From the NCBI GenBank assembly GCA_016791425.1, contig JAEUMQ010000002.1, positions 1-38,824 on the forward strand: DNA of 38,824 nt. The letters run 5' to 3'. Positions 7,575-17,640 of this stretch are shown here, piece by piece. Origin of the DNA: Hyphomonadaceae bacterium. Its GTDB lineage: Bacteria; Pseudomonadota; Alphaproteobacteria; Caulobacterales; Aquidulcibacteraceae. Under the pieces are notes generated by a model. The model saw only the letters and a list, made by a program, of their open reading frames with translations. It ran no database searches and was not told where the DNA came from. The first letter of the stretch is position 1; each line of letters opens with the position of its first letter. Position numbers and translations under genes: made by a program.

Positions 7575-8660
7575 ATGAGAGCGCAGCTGGTCGCGGCAAC
7601 GCTCGCGGTGGGCGTCGTTGGATGCGCGGCGCCGCAAACGATCCGTCCCGGCGTCACGCCTGAAGCGGTCAAGGCCGAGCAGCACCGGCAAAGCCTTTAC
7701 GTGCTCGAAGCGCGCGCCGCCGATTATCGCCGCATCTACGAAGTCACCGAGCGGCTGCGGTGGGCCAATGCGGACCTCTGTCCGCGCACGGAGCCGAGCA
7801 TCGGCGTGCGGTTCGAGACGGTGCACGACTATCCGCGCGACTTCCGTCAGGCCGCGCAGGAGCTGTGGGGCGTTTCGGAGCGACCATCGCTGACATGGGT
7901 CTCGCCGTTCTCTCCGGCCGCGCGACAGCTCATGCCGCGCGACGTGCTGTTGGCGGTCAACGGCCGTGCGGTCTCGCCGGGACGACGGGCATCACGCGAC
8001 GCTTTTCGCGCGATCCGAGCCGCGGGACGGCAGGGACCGGTGCGGCTCGACTTCAAGCGCGGCGAGGCCGCCTATTACGCGATGGTCGAGCCGGCGCGCC
8101 GTTGCGCCTACGACTTCTTCGTCACCGACGACCCTGAGGCCAACGCCGCCGCCGACGGCGAAACCATCGCGATCAATCGCGGCCTCCTGCGGGTCGTTCA
8201 GTCTACGGAGCAATTGGCGCTCGTCATCGGGCACGAGCTCGCCCACAACGCGATGGGCCATCTCGACGCGAAAGGGCGCAACCAGATGATGGGCGCAGTC
8301 GGCGGCGCGGTGGTCGATATCCTCCTTGGCGCGGCGGGCGCGAACACGGGCGGGGCCTTCCGGGCGGCGGGCGAAGAGGCCGGCGCCATGATGTTCTCGC
8401 AGGCCTTCGAGTCGGAGGCGGACTATGTCGGGCTCTATTATATGCAGCGAGCCGGCTATTCGATCGAGGGCGTGGAAGAATTCTGGCGACGCATGGCGGT
8501 AGACCATCCAGCGGGCATTCGCCTCGCCTACACCCACCCGACCACAGCCGAGCGCTTCGTCGGCCTTTCGGCGGCGCGGCAGGAGATCCTGACGAAACAG
8601 GCGTCCGGACAGCCCATGAGGCCGACGCTTCGCAGCGACGCGCAGCAGGCGCGGCACTAA
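7575..8660 (+). CDS. M48-family metalloprotease lipoprotein
   Basis: This 361-residue lipoprotein has a short signal sequence and lipobox VVGC (C17). A PDZ-like segment around residues 120-165 contains DVLLAVNGRAV. The zincin motif HELAH is at 220-224 and the third zinc ligand is probably E281 in SEADYVGLYY, as in peptidase family M48. It probably acts in the periplasm, anchored to a membrane, in envelope protein quality control like LoiP/BepA-type enzymes. GGGAGG precedes the ATG at 7575; the longer in-frame start at 7545 would destroy the lipoprotein signal. It is 49 nt after corA. Confidence 0.9.
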   Translation: MRAQLVAATLAVGVVGCAAPQTIRPGVTPEAVKAEQHRQSLYVLEARAADYRRIYEVTERLRWANADLCPRTEPSIGVRFETVHDYPRDFRQAAQELWGVSERPSLTWVSPFSPAARQLMPRDVLLAVNGRAVSPGRRASRDAFRAIRAAGRQGPVRLDFKRGEAAYYAMVEPARRCAYDFFVTDDPEANAAADGETIAINRGLLRVVQSTEQLALVIGHELAHNAMGHLDAKGRNQMMGAVGGAVVDILLGAAGANTGGAFRAAGEEAGAMMFSQAFESEADYVGLYYMQRAGYSIEGVEEFWRRMAVDHPAGIRLAYTHPTTAERFVGLSAARQEILTKQASGQPMRPTLRSDAQQARH

Positions 8661-8772
8661 GGTCCACCTCGCAGGACCAGCCACCCGCGGGGCTTTATCG
8701 GGGGCGCCAAAGCACTTAGCTTGGCCGCAAGGGCATCCGTCTGTGCTGCGGGAGGGCCCGATAGGATGATCG

Positions 8773-9300
8773 ATGGCCGCCCTGGAATTTTCCCGGCGCT
8801 ATTCGATGGCGCATCGGCTGCTGGCCGACCCCGCCTCGAAATGCGCGGTCCCACATGGACACAACGAAATCGTCACCGTGCGGCTTGAGCCGGCGCAGCC
8901 GTTCATCTTCGGCGGCGCCAACGCCATCGCGCCCTTTTCCGCGATCAAGGGCCGCTGGCACCGTTGGATCGACGAGGCGGTCGATCATTGCTTCATGGTC
9001 GGGGAAGACGATCCGATCATCGCCTTCTTTCGCGAGCGCGAACCCGCGCAGCTCAAGCGCCTGATGACGTTCCGGGGCGATCCGACCACCGAAGCGCTGG
9101 CGGCGTGCTTCTGGCTCAAGCTCTCGGCGTTCCTGGTCGAGGACGCTTTGCCCTTCCGGGTCACGGGGGTGCGCGTGGAGGAGACGCCGACCAACACCGT
9201 CGCGATCCATGCAGGCGTGTTCGATCCGGAGACGTGCGGCATGCCGGCGCGCGCCTGGCCGCGCCGCGCCGACATGAGCATCAACGAATTCGACCGCTAG
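8773..9300 (+). CDS. 6-carboxytetrahydropterin synthase / PTPS family (QueD-like)
   Basis: This 175-residue protein of the 6-pyruvoyltetrahydropterin synthase/QueD family carries the zinc ligands H14 (SMAHRL) and H28/H30 (HGHN), the catalytic cysteine C24 four residues before the HGH, DH at 71-72, TTEALA near 105, and the pterin-binding glutamates of VEETPTNT (136-137). QueD makes 6-carboxy-5,6,7,8-tetrahydropterin in the preQ0/queuosine pathway. The protein is longer than the typical 120-140 residues, with an insertion after residue 45 and a C-terminal extension. No queC, queE or queF lies nearby, so the exact pathway is inferred. Confidence 0.84.
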   Translation: MAALEFSRRYSMAHRLLADPASKCAVPHGHNEIVTVRLEPAQPFIFGGANAIAPFSAIKGRWHRWIDEAVDHCFMVGEDDPIIAFFREREPAQLKRLMTFRGDPTTEALAACFWLKLSAFLVEDALPFRVTGVRVEETPTNTVAIHAGVFDPETCGMPARAWPRRADMSINEFDR

Positions 9301-9313
9301 CGCCTCGTAGAGA

Positions 9314-9345
9314 GCGCCCCCTCTCCCTGAGGGGAGAGGGGGCGC
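9314..9345. terminator. Strong hairpin between convergent genes
   Basis: A perfect 14-bp stem (9314-9327 with 9332-9345) closes a 4-nt TGAG loop between the stops of the convergent QueD-like and GST genes. It may end both transcripts, but it lacks a clear T-tract on either side. Its CCCCCTCTCCC/GGGAGAGGGGG arms match a common GC-rich intergenic palindrome, so it may simply be a dispersed repeat. Confidence 0.55.
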
Positions 9346-9371
9346 CAAATCCTGTCATGTCGAGCTCAGGC

Positions 9372-10028
9372 TCAGGCGGCGCGCGCCTTCATGAACGCTT
9401 GCAGCGCAACGCCCATTTCCTGCACGGCCCTCGCACAGTGCATGTCGTCGGCGATGATCCGCTCGTAATAGGCCTTCACCTTGGCGCGGCCCTCGAACGG
9501 CGTGCGCCCGAAGCCCGGCGGCATGACGCTGCAGAAGAAGAGCGTCGGCACGAGCGCGCAATCGGCCAGCGTGAAACGCTCCTCGGTCGCGTAGAGATGG
9601 CCGGAGAGATAGGTCTCGATCAGGCGCATGCCTTCGTCGAGCTTCCGGAAGCCTTCATCGACGCGGGCCGGATCGCGCGGATTGGCGCTCACCTGGCCAA
9701 AGAGCACGCCCAGGCCATCCATGATGTAGAGGTCGGCGAAGCGCGAGAAGAGACGCACCTTGGCCTTGCCGAGCGCGGTGTGGCCGCGCAGGGACGGCTC
9801 GGGGAAACTGTCCTCGATGAATTCGCAGATCGTCTCGCTCTCCGGCAGATTGAAGCCGGCGCCGGTGTCGAGGCACGGCACTTTGCCCGTCGGATTGATC
9901 GCCTTGTAAAGATCAATGTCCGGACGCGGAACAATCTGCACGTCGTTCTCCAGGCCCTTGGCGCGGATCTGCAAGCGCACGCGGGTCGTGAACGGGGAAA
10001 GATCGTTGTTGTAGAGCTTCATCGGCAT
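9372..10028 (-). CDS. Glutathione S-transferase family protein
   Basis: This 218-residue cytosolic GST has an N-terminal thioredoxin-like domain (MKLYNNDLSPFTTRVRL with the candidate active-site serine in SPFT). It carries the cis-proline and glutathione-binding strand NPTGKVPCLD and the SNAIL-type PESETICEFI, then an all-helical C-terminal domain containing FTLADCALVPTLFF. Such proteins conjugate or reduce electrophiles; the substrate is unknown. GGGAGG lies 8 nt before the ATG at 10028, which supports this start over the ATG two codons later. A plausible promoter lies at 10074-10102. It converges on the QueD-like gene. Confidence 0.88.
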   Translation of the reverse strand: MPMKLYNNDLSPFTTRVRLQIRAKGLENDVQIVPRPDIDLYKAINPTGKVPCLDTGAGFNLPESETICEFIEDSFPEPSLRGHTALGKAKVRLFSRFADLYIMDGLGVLFGQVSANPRDPARVDEGFRKLDEGMRLIETYLSGHLYATEERFTLADCALVPTLFFCSVMPPGFGRTPFEGRAKVKAYYERIIADDMHCARAVQEMGVALQAFMKARAA

Positions 10029-10073
10029 CGGCGGCGCCTCCCTTGGTTTTGCGGGCTTCTACACCGGCCGTTC

Positions 10074-10102
10074 GGTATAGTAAACGCTGAATGTGTGAGC
10101 AA
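10074..10102 (-). promoter_or_regulatory. Candidate sigma-70 promoter for the GST gene
   Basis: On the minus strand TTGCTC (10097-10102) and TATACC (10074-10079) are separated by exactly 17 nt, about 45 nt upstream of the GST start. The -35 match is weak and the -10 moderate, so this is a sequence-only suggestion. Confidence 0.35.
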
Positions 10103-10182
10103 ATGTTCAGGCGCGACGCCGCGCTGGACCAGGACCGCGTGGGCCTGCTTCAAGGGCGCGGTCGTTCGCCTCGGGGGATCGC

Positions 10183-10548
10183 TTGGATTCTGCCTTCATG
10201 CGCGTGATCGCTTCGCCCGCAGTCGCGCCGGTGCTCATGCTCGTCCTGTCGAACGTCTTCATGACCTTCGCCTGGTACGGCCACCTCCGGTTCAAGACTT
10301 CGGCGCTCTGGATCGCGGTGATGGCGAGCTGGGGGCTCGCGTTCTTCGAATATTGGCTCGCGGTGCCGGCCAACCGGATCGGCAGCGCGGCCTATTCCAC
10401 CGCCGAGCTGAAGACGATCCAGGAAGTGATCACGCTCTGCGTCTTCGCGGCGTTCTCCGCGCTCTATCTGCACGAGCCGCTCGGGTTCAAACAATATATC
10501 GGCTTCGGGTTCATCGCGCTCGGCGCCTGGTTCGTGTTCCAGCGTTGA
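10183..10548 (+). CDS. DMT/DUF486 family small membrane protein
   Basis: This 121-residue integral membrane protein has about four spans and the DUF486 pattern LSNVFMTFAWYGHLRFK, then ALWIAVMASWGLAFFEY, VPANRIG, and a C-terminal EPLGFKQYIGFGFIALGAWFVF. The family belongs to the drug/metabolite transporter-like group; no substrate is known to me. Two starts are possible. The TTG at 10183 has GGGGGA 4 nt upstream. The ATG at 10198 (116 residues, beginning MRVIASP) lacks a nearby ribosome-binding site. It is divergent from the GST gene and 55 nt before the cytochrome gene. Confidence 0.82.
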   Translation: MDSAFMRVIASPAVAPVLMLVLSNVFMTFAWYGHLRFKTSALWIAVMASWGLAFFEYWLAVPANRIGSAAYSTAELKTIQEVITLCVFAAFSALYLHEPLGFKQYIGFGFIALGAWFVFQR

Positions 10549-10603
10549 GCCGGCGCAATGCGCGCCGCCCGATCGGCCCGCAGGGTGGCTCAAGGAGGCC
10601 GCC

Positions 10604-10975
10604 ATGGATCTGAAAGTCTCGGCGCTTGCGCTTATCGTCGCGACGCTTCTGGCCGCATGCGCCAGCGCGCCGGAAGCGGCGCCGGTCATCGCCGCCGACG
10701 ACGGGCGCGCGGCGCTCGTCGCGCAAGGTCGCGCGCTCGCCGAGACGCATTGCCGGACCTGCCATTCCATCGGCCCAACAGGCGACAGCCCCTATGCGGA
10801 GGCGCCGCCGCTGCGCACGCTCTCGGAGCGCTATCCGGTCGGCATGCTGGAGGAAGCTTTCGCCGAAGGCGTGCTGGTCGGGCATCCGGCGATGCCGGAA
10901 TTCCAGCTCGAGCCGGCGCAGATCGATGCGCTCGTAGCCTTCCTGGAAAGCATCCAGGAGCGCCGCGGCGGCTGA
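10604..10975 (+). CDS. Cytochrome c lipoprotein
   Basis: This 123-residue class I c-type cytochrome has a lipoprotein signal (lipobox LAAC, C19), so it should sit on the periplasmic face of a membrane. The haem attachment site CRTCH is at residues 50-54 and the distal methionine ligand is probably M97 in HPAMPEF. The spacing suits a small mono-haem electron carrier. A strong AAGGAGG precedes the ATG. Its redox partners are not encoded nearby. The stop almost abuts that of the convergent membrane-protein gene at 10977. Confidence 0.88.
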   Translation: MDLKVSALALIVATLLAACASAPEAAPVIAADDGRAALVAQGRALAETHCRTCHSIGPTGDSPYAEAPPLRTLSERYPVGMLEEAFAEGVLVGHPAMPEFQLEPAQIDALVAFLESIQERRGG

Positions 10976-10976
10976 C

Positions 10977-11381
10977 TCAGCCGGCCAGCGCGACCGCCAG
11001 CCAGTAGAACCACGGCGCCGCGATCAACACGCCGAGCGCGGCCTCGAACAGGCATTCGCGCCAATGACTCAAGCGGTTCGCGCGCCAAAGCGCGAAGAGG
11101 CGCCCGGCCGCGGCGCCCATCCAGGTCGCCCCGACCGCGGCGGCCGCGCCGGCGTTGATCGCCCCGAAAAGCGCGTCCTGATAGCCCCAATTGGCCGCCA
11201 GGAAGAGCAGCGCGGCGGCGTGCAGCGACAGGAGCGCCGCGCCGTAGACGCGGCGGAACTCGACCGGAACCGTCTCTGTACGGATAAAGCGCCGCACCAG
11301 AAGCGGACGCGCGACAAGCGCCGCGCCGATGGCGGCGCCGGCCAGGAGGCCAAGCGCCGACAGGAGCCACGCGACATTCAT
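10977..11381 (-). CDS. Small multi-pass membrane protein
   Basis: This 134-residue hydrophobic protein has about four spans (roughly residues 3-24, 45-65, 67-90 and 110-131) and conserved-looking charged positions (RRFIRTETVPVEFRR, WRANRLSHWRECLFE). I do not recognise the family. It follows the acyl-CoA dehydrogenase gene by 13 nt on the same strand, so the two are probably co-transcribed. No good ribosome-binding site precedes the ATG at 11381. The frame stays open upstream, but that part is antisense to the dehydrogenase end and arginine-rich. Confidence 0.65.
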   Translation of the reverse strand: MNVAWLLSALGLLAGAAIGAALVARPLLVRRFIRTETVPVEFRRVYGAALLSLHAAALLFLAANWGYQDALFGAINAGAAAAVGATWMGAAAGRLFALWRANRLSHWRECLFEAALGVLIAAPWFYWLAVALAG

Positions 11382-11394
11382 GCGGTGCCAGCGA

Positions 11395-12690
<1,296 letters not shown>

Positions 12691-12790
12691 CAGCGTCTCC
12701 TCGGCGTTGCGCGCGTCCAGCGGCGCGCGTGCATCCAATCTTTCCGAAGAGGTCTAGCACCTCCCCCGGCGAGGTGAAGCCCCACGCCAG

Positions 12791-12818
12791 TTGACGCCGC
12801 GGGCGCCGGCAGGATAGC
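12791..12818 (+). promoter_or_regulatory. Candidate promoter of a leaderless GNAT gene
   Basis: TTGACG (12791-12796) and GATAGC (12813-12818) are 16 nt apart. Initiation would fall at or 1-2 nt before the ATG at 12827, and no ribosome-binding site precedes that ATG, so a leaderless transcript is possible. Confidence 0.4.
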
Positions 12819-12826
12819 GCGCCGGC

Positions 12827-13411
12827 ATGGACCTCAAGCCCCGCCTGCTCGACAATCCCTGGGTGACGCTCGCGCCGCTCGCGTCCGCGCATCGCGAGGC
12901 GACCCGCGCGGCGGCGTCCGATCCGGCGATCTGGCGGCACTGGCCGCGCGCGGTGCTTGCCGATTTCGACGCTTCGTTCGACCGTCAGCTCGGCGAGCAG
13001 GCCGACGGAAGCTGGATCATCCATTCGGTGCTGCTGCCGGACGGCAAGCTTGTGGGACAGACGTGCTATCTCGCGCTGCGCCCCGAGCATGCCGGCGTCG
13101 AGGTCGGCGGCACCTGGTACGCCGCGGAAGCGCAGGGCGGGTTCGTCAATCCAGCGGCGAAGCTTCTCATGCTCGGCAACGCCTTCGAATGCGGCGCCGA
13201 GCGCGTGGAGCTGAAGACCGACGCGCTCAATGTGCGCTCGCGCGCGGCGATGCTGAAAATGGGCGCCGCGTTCGAAGGCATTCATCGCAGACACATGCGC
13301 CGCGCGGACGGAACATGGCGCGACACTGCCTGGTTTTCCGTCATTCGCGAAGACTGGCCGACCGTGAAGGCGGGGCTCGAAGCACGTCTTGCAGCGCATC
13401 CGATCGGTTGA
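12827..13411 (+). CDS. GNAT family N-acetyltransferase (RimJ/RimL type)
   Basis: This 194-residue acetyltransferase resembles the RimJ/RimL-like group: LLDNPWVTLAPLASAHREA at the start, SVLLPDGKLVGQTCYLAL and VEVGGTWYAAEAQGGFVN in the core strands. AKLLMLGNAFE, VELKTDALNVRSRAAMLKMG and TAWFSVIREDWP follow, the last two being the C-terminal hallmark. The acceptor (a protein N-terminus or a small amine) cannot be told from sequence. It is divergent from the ACAD11-like gene and has no Shine-Dalgarno sequence. Confidence 0.86.
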   Translation: MDLKPRLLDNPWVTLAPLASAHREATRAAASDPAIWRHWPRAVLADFDASFDRQLGEQADGSWIIHSVLLPDGKLVGQTCYLALRPEHAGVEVGGTWYAAEAQGGFVNPAAKLLMLGNAFECGAERVELKTDALNVRSRAAMLKMGAAFEGIHRRHMRRADGTWRDTAWFSVIREDWPTVKAGLEARLAAHPIG

Positions 13412-13602
13412 ATCGCGCGGCGATGGATATCTAAATCCAGCATTAACTATGCGGGCGCATTGTGGCTATTGCGCCGCACTCAGGCGCTAATGCGACGAGC
13501 GCGACGGTTGCGGCGCTTTTGCACGCAGAGGCTCGCGCCTAGCTTTGGCCTAAAGCGCCCGAACCGCGGCGCGCCTGCATCACGCAGACTGGGGGCTTCA
13601 CC

Positions 13603-16146
13603 ATGTCCGACATTTCCACCCGCGCCTTGACCTTGGCGCTCGCAAGCATCGCCGGCTTTTCCCTAACGGCAGGCGCCGGCGCCGCCTATGCACAGGCGCA
13701 GGAGGCCAGCGCGGGAGACGAGATCGTCGTCACCGGCACGCGGGTCGTCGGCCGTTCGCGGCTCGATACGATCGCGCCGGTCGATGTGCTCACGAGCGAG
13801 GCGCTCTCCGAGCAAGGCACCACGGAGCTGGCGCAGGCGCTCGCAGTGACGCTGCCGGCGCTTACCTTCCCCAGGCCGGCGATCACCGACGGCACCGATT
13901 CGGTCCGGCCGGCGACGCTGCGCGGGCTTGCGCCCGACCAGACGCTGGTGCTCGTCAATTCGCATCGCCGCCACGCTTCGGCGCTCGTCAACATCAACGG
14001 CTCGATCGGGCGCGGCTCGGCCGCCGTCGATCTGAACGCGATCCCGGCCGCGGCGATCTCCAGCGTCGAAGTGCTGCGCGACGGCGCCAGCGCGCAATAC
14101 GGATCGGACGCGATCGCGGGCGTAGTGAACTTGCGTCTGCGCGAAGCCAATAGCGGCGGCGGCGCCTCGGTCACGTACGGAAAGTACATCACCGACGTGA
14201 CGACCACGCGCCTGCCCGAACGGCGCGAGGAAGACGGCGGCACGACCACCGTGCAGGGCTGGGCGGGCCTGCCGTTCTTCAATGACGGCTTCCTCACGAT
14301 CTCCGGCGAATATCTGCAGCGCGATCCCACCAGCCGCGGCGACCGCGATCCGCGCATCACGTCCGCGGCGCAATCGCCGACCGGCTCGCTGGTCACCAGC
14401 CGCTTCGGCGATCCGACCGTCGATCAGGGTACGGTCTATCTCAACGCCGGCATGCCGCTCAACGCCGACGGCTGGTCGCTCTATGGCTGGCTCGGCTACC
14501 AGCAGCGCGAAACGGATTCCGCCGCCAACCCGCGTCTGCCGTTCGTCAACGGGGCGGAAAACACCGCGAGCAACGTCCTCTCGGTGACGCCGCAGGGCTT
14601 CCTGCCGCTCATCGCGCCGACCATCACCGACCTCACCGGCGCCATCGGCGTCAACGGCGAACTCGGCGGCTTTGAAGCGGATTTCGGCTTCGTCTACGGC
14701 AACAACCGCATCGAGTACCAGACGATCAACACCCTCAACGTCTCGATCGCGCGCGCGCAAACGACCGCCGGAAATCCGCTCTCCGGCGGCACGCCGCAGC
14801 GCTCGTTCGATTCCGGCGCGCTCGAATACGCGCAATGGGTGGCGAATGCGAGCTTCGCGCGCACGTTCGAGGCGGGCCTCGCCGCGCCGGTGACGCTCGC
14901 CTTCGGCTTCGAGTACCGCAACGAGGAATATACAGAAGAAGCGGGCGAGCGCGCCTCCTACGACATCGCGCGCAATCCCACGACCGGCGTCGCTATCCCA
15001 GGCATCGTCGGGCAAGGCGGCTCGCAAGGCTTCCCTGGCCTGCAATCGACGGACGCAACCAACCTCGACCGGCACGCATGGTCCGCCTATGTCGAAGCGG
15101 AAGCGAACGTGACCGAGCGCCTGCTGGTTTCGGCCGCCGCGCGGCTGGAAAGCTATTCGGATTTCGGCGAGACGCTGAACGGCAAGCTCTCCACGCGCTA
15201 CGACTTCACGGACTGGTTCGCGCTCCGCGGCACGGTGTCGTCCGGCTTCCGCGCGCCTTCCATGCAGCAGCAGGCCTTCACCGCGACCTCGACGAACTTC
15301 ATCAACGGCATTCCGGTCGATATCCTCACCACGCCGGCGAGCTCGGCGCTGTCGGCGGCGCTTGGCGGCAAGCCGCTGACGCCGGAAGAGTCCGTGTCGT
15401 ACTCGGCGGGCGGGGTCTTCCGCGCCGGAGGCTTCGAGCTCACCATCGACGCCTACAGGATCGAGATCACCGACCGCATCGTGCTCTCGGAGAACATCCA
15501 GGGCGCCAACGTCGCCTCGCCCACCACGCCGGCGCAGATCACGCAGCGCGCGATCTTCAACCTCATCAGCCCGCTTTCGCCGACGGCGACGGCGGCGCGC
15601 TTCTTCATCAACGGCGTCGACAGCAAGACGGAGGGCGTGGACGTCGTCGCGCGCTACCGCCTCAACACCGAAGCGGCGGGTGATTTCGCGTTCACCGCCT
15701 CGGGCAACATCAACGCCACCGACGTGACGCGCACGCCGACCACTTCGGTGCTCGCCGCGCTGCCGGTGCCGCCGGTGCTCTTCCCGACCAACCGGGTGTG
15801 GGAGTTCGAACGCGGCACGCCGGCGCAAAAGTATTCGCTGGCGGTCGATTGGGACCTCGAGCCCTTCGGCGCCACGATCCGCGGCACGCATTACGGTTCG
15901 GTGCTGGCGCCGCAGGCCAGCCTGCCGCTGACCTACAAGCTGGATTCGGCCTTCCTGCTCGACCTTGAGGGCCGCGTGGAATGGAACAAGATCGGCTTCG
16001 CGCTCGGGGCCTCCAACGTCCTCGACGAATACCCGACGCAGACGCCGACCAACGTCAACGTCAATGGGCCGACCGCCTTCTCGAGCTTCTCGCCGTTCGG
16101 CTTCAACGGCCGGTTCGTCTATGGGCGGCTGAGCTACAATTGGTAG
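13603..16146 (+). CDS. TonB-dependent outer-membrane receptor
   Basis: This 847-residue receptor imports a ligand across the outer membrane using TonB-ExbBD energy. A signal peptide (about 1-31, cleavage near AYAQA) is followed by a TonB-box-like DEIVVTGTR (39-47). The plug domain (about 55-180) contains LRGLAPDQTLVLVN and VEVLRDGASAQYGSDAIAGVVN, and a long beta-barrel ends with the aromatic C-terminus RLSYNW. Barrel segments such as ALRGTVSSGFRAPSMQQ and NVLDEYPTQTP are typical. The ligand is unknown and no transport genes are adjacent. In the 191-nt upstream gap, TTGCAC (13519-13524) and CCTAGCTT (13538-13545) could form a Caulobacter-like promoter, but this is weak. Confidence 0.93.
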   Translation: MSDISTRALTLALASIAGFSLTAGAGAAYAQAQEASAGDEIVVTGTRVVGRSRLDTIAPVDVLTSEALSEQGTTELAQALAVTLPALTFPRPAITDGTDSVRPATLRGLAPDQTLVLVNSHRRHASALVNINGSIGRGSAAVDLNAIPAAAISSVEVLRDGASAQYGSDAIAGVVNLRLREANSGGGASVTYGKYITDVTTTRLPERREEDGGTTTVQGWAGLPFFNDGFLTISGEYLQRDPTSRGDRDPRITSAAQSPTGSLVTSRFGDPTVDQGTVYLNAGMPLNADGWSLYGWLGYQQRETDSAANPRLPFVNGAENTASNVLSVTPQGFLPLIAPTITDLTGAIGVNGELGGFEADFGFVYGNNRIEYQTINTLNVSIARAQTTAGNPLSGGTPQRSFDSGALEYAQWVANASFARTFEAGLAAPVTLAFGFEYRNEEYTEEAGERASYDIARNPTTGVAIPGIVGQGGSQGFPGLQSTDATNLDRHAWSAYVEAEANVTERLLVSAAARLESYSDFGETLNGKLSTRYDFTDWFALRGTVSSGFRAPSMQQQAFTATSTNFINGIPVDILTTPASSALSAALGGKPLTPEESVSYSAGGVFRAGGFELTIDAYRIEITDRIVLSENIQGANVASPTTPAQITQRAIFNLISPLSPTATAARFFINGVDSKTEGVDVVARYRLNTEAAGDFAFTASGNINATDVTRTPTTSVLAALPVPPVLFPTNRVWEFERGTPAQKYSLAVDWDLEPFGATIRGTHYGSVLAPQASLPLTYKLDSAFLLDLEGRVEWNKIGFALGASNVLDEYPTQTPTNVNVNGPTAFSSFSPFGFNGRFVYGRLSYNW

Positions 16147-16166
16147 GCTGAAACGGAGCCGTCGAA

Positions 16167-16196
16167 CGCGGCGCGGGACCTCGGTTCCGCGCCGCG
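16167..16196. terminator. Hairpin between convergent TonB receptor and aldehyde dehydrogenase genes
   Basis: A 12-bp stem with one G-T wobble (16167-16178 with 16185-16196, 6-nt loop) lies between the two stop codons. Its position suggests a bidirectional terminator; there is no strong T-tract. Confidence 0.5.
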
Positions 16197-16202
16197 CGCC
16201 GG

Positions 16203-17546
16203 TTAGGCCGCGTGCATGTAGACCGCGCGCTCGTGCGAGAAGGCCTTGAAGCCGAACTGGCCGTGATAGGAGCCCATGCCGCTCGTGTTCACGCCGCCGA
16301 ACGGCAGGCGGTTCTCCAGATAGTGCGAGAAGACGCCATTGACCGTGACGCCGCCGGATGAGGTGCGGCTCAGCACCTTGTCCACGGTCTCGGGCCTGTC
16401 GCTGTAGATATAAAGCGCCAGCGGCTTGTCGCGCGACGATACATAGCCGATCGCCTCGTCCAGCGTTTCGTACGTCATCACGGGGATCAGCGGCGCGAAG
16501 ATCTCCTCCTGCATGATCTTCATGTCCGGCGTGACGTTGGTCAGCATCGTGGGGTGCACCGTGAGATCGCCCGCCTCCACTTCGCCGCCGACCGCGATGG
16601 TCGCGCCTTTCGCGAGCGCATCGTCCAGGAGCGCCTTCACGCGCTCGAAGTTCCGCGCATTGACGATCTGCGCGATCGCCTCCTTCTGGATCCTGCCCTC
16701 GGGATAGAGATTGGCTTTCACGTTCGCCGCGAAGCCCTGCACGAGCGCGTCGCGCTGGTCCTGCTTGACGAGCACATAGTCCGGGCAGATGCAGGCCTGG
16801 CCGCCATTGAATTGCTTGGCGCGCGCAAGATCAGCCGCCGCCTTCTCGATATTCGCCGCCTCATCGACGATCACCGGCGACTTGCCGCCGAGCTCCAGCG
16901 TCACGGAGGTGAGGTTCTTCGCCGCCGCGGCCATCACCAGCTTCCCGACGCGCGGAGAGCCGGTGAAGAAGATGTGGTTGAACGGCAGCGCGAGCAGCGC
17001 TTCGGCGACCGACACATCGCCTTCGAACAGCGCGACCTCGTTCTCGTCGAACACCGAGCGGACGATCTTCGCGGCCACCGCCGCGGTCGCCGGGCAAAGG
17101 TCGGTCAGCTTCAGCATGCAGCAATTGCCGGCCGCGACTGCCGCGGCGAGCGGGCCGAACGTCAGCCCCAGCGGGAAATTCCACGGGCCAAGGATCAGGC
17201 ACACGCCGCGCGCCTCGTGCACGATCTTGGCCTTGTCGTTCGGGTTCGCCGAAGGCTGCACGACCTTCGGCGCCATCCATTCCTCCAGGCTATCGATGTT
17301 GAGCTGGATGTTGGCCATCACGCCGCCGATCTCGGTCACGCGCACTTCTGCGACAGGCTTCCTCGTATCGGCCTCGACCGCCGCGACGATCTCCTCGGCA
17401 TGCGCGCCCACCGCCTCCTTGAGCTTGGCGAGCTTGGCCTTGCGCGTCGCGGCGCTCGAGGCCTTCACGCTCCATTGGTTCTTCGTCTGCAGATCGAAAA
17501 CCCGGCGAAGCTCTTCCGCACTCGGGTTCTTGGGCGCGCCGCTCAT
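16203..17546 (-). CDS. Aldehyde dehydrogenase family protein (coniferyl-aldehyde/ALDH3-like)
   Basis: This 447-residue NAD(P)-dependent aldehyde dehydrogenase carries the cofactor-site segment LGPWNFPLGL (119-128), FFTGSPRVGK (193-202) and LELGGKSP with the general base E218. The catalytic cysteine is C252 in GGQACICPDY. Length (shorter than the approximately 480-500 of ALDH1/2) and the GQxCxxPDYV pattern match the coniferyl aldehyde dehydrogenase/ALDH3 branch. The usual lysine-proline-serine-glutamate segment reads KLTDL here (146-150). AAGGAGA precedes the ATG at 17546; an 18-residue upstream extension is not conserved-looking. Confidence 0.92.
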   Translation of the reverse strand: MSGAPKNPSAEELRRVFDLQTKNQWSVKASSAATRKAKLAKLKEAVGAHAEEIVAAVEADTRKPVAEVRVTEIGGVMANIQLNIDSLEEWMAPKVVQPSANPNDKAKIVHEARGVCLILGPWNFPLGLTFGPLAAAVAAGNCCMLKLTDLCPATAAVAAKIVRSVFDENEVALFEGDVSVAEALLALPFNHIFFTGSPRVGKLVMAAAAKNLTSVTLELGGKSPVIVDEAANIEKAAADLARAKQFNGGQACICPDYVLVKQDQRDALVQGFAANVKANLYPEGRIQKEAIAQIVNARNFERVKALLDDALAKGATIAVGGEVEAGDLTVHPTMLTNVTPDMKIMQEEIFAPLIPVMTYETLDEAIGYVSSRDKPLALYIYSDRPETVDKVLSRTSSGGVTVNGVFSHYLENRLPFGGVNTSGMGSYHGQFGFKAFSHERAVYMHAA

Positions 17547-17640
17547 GGGACATCTCCTTTGCGCGCTACATAAGGGCTCCCGCCCCGCCCCGCGCTCCAT
17601 TCCGCGAACGATTTCGCGACTAATGGCGCCTCCTCCGCGC

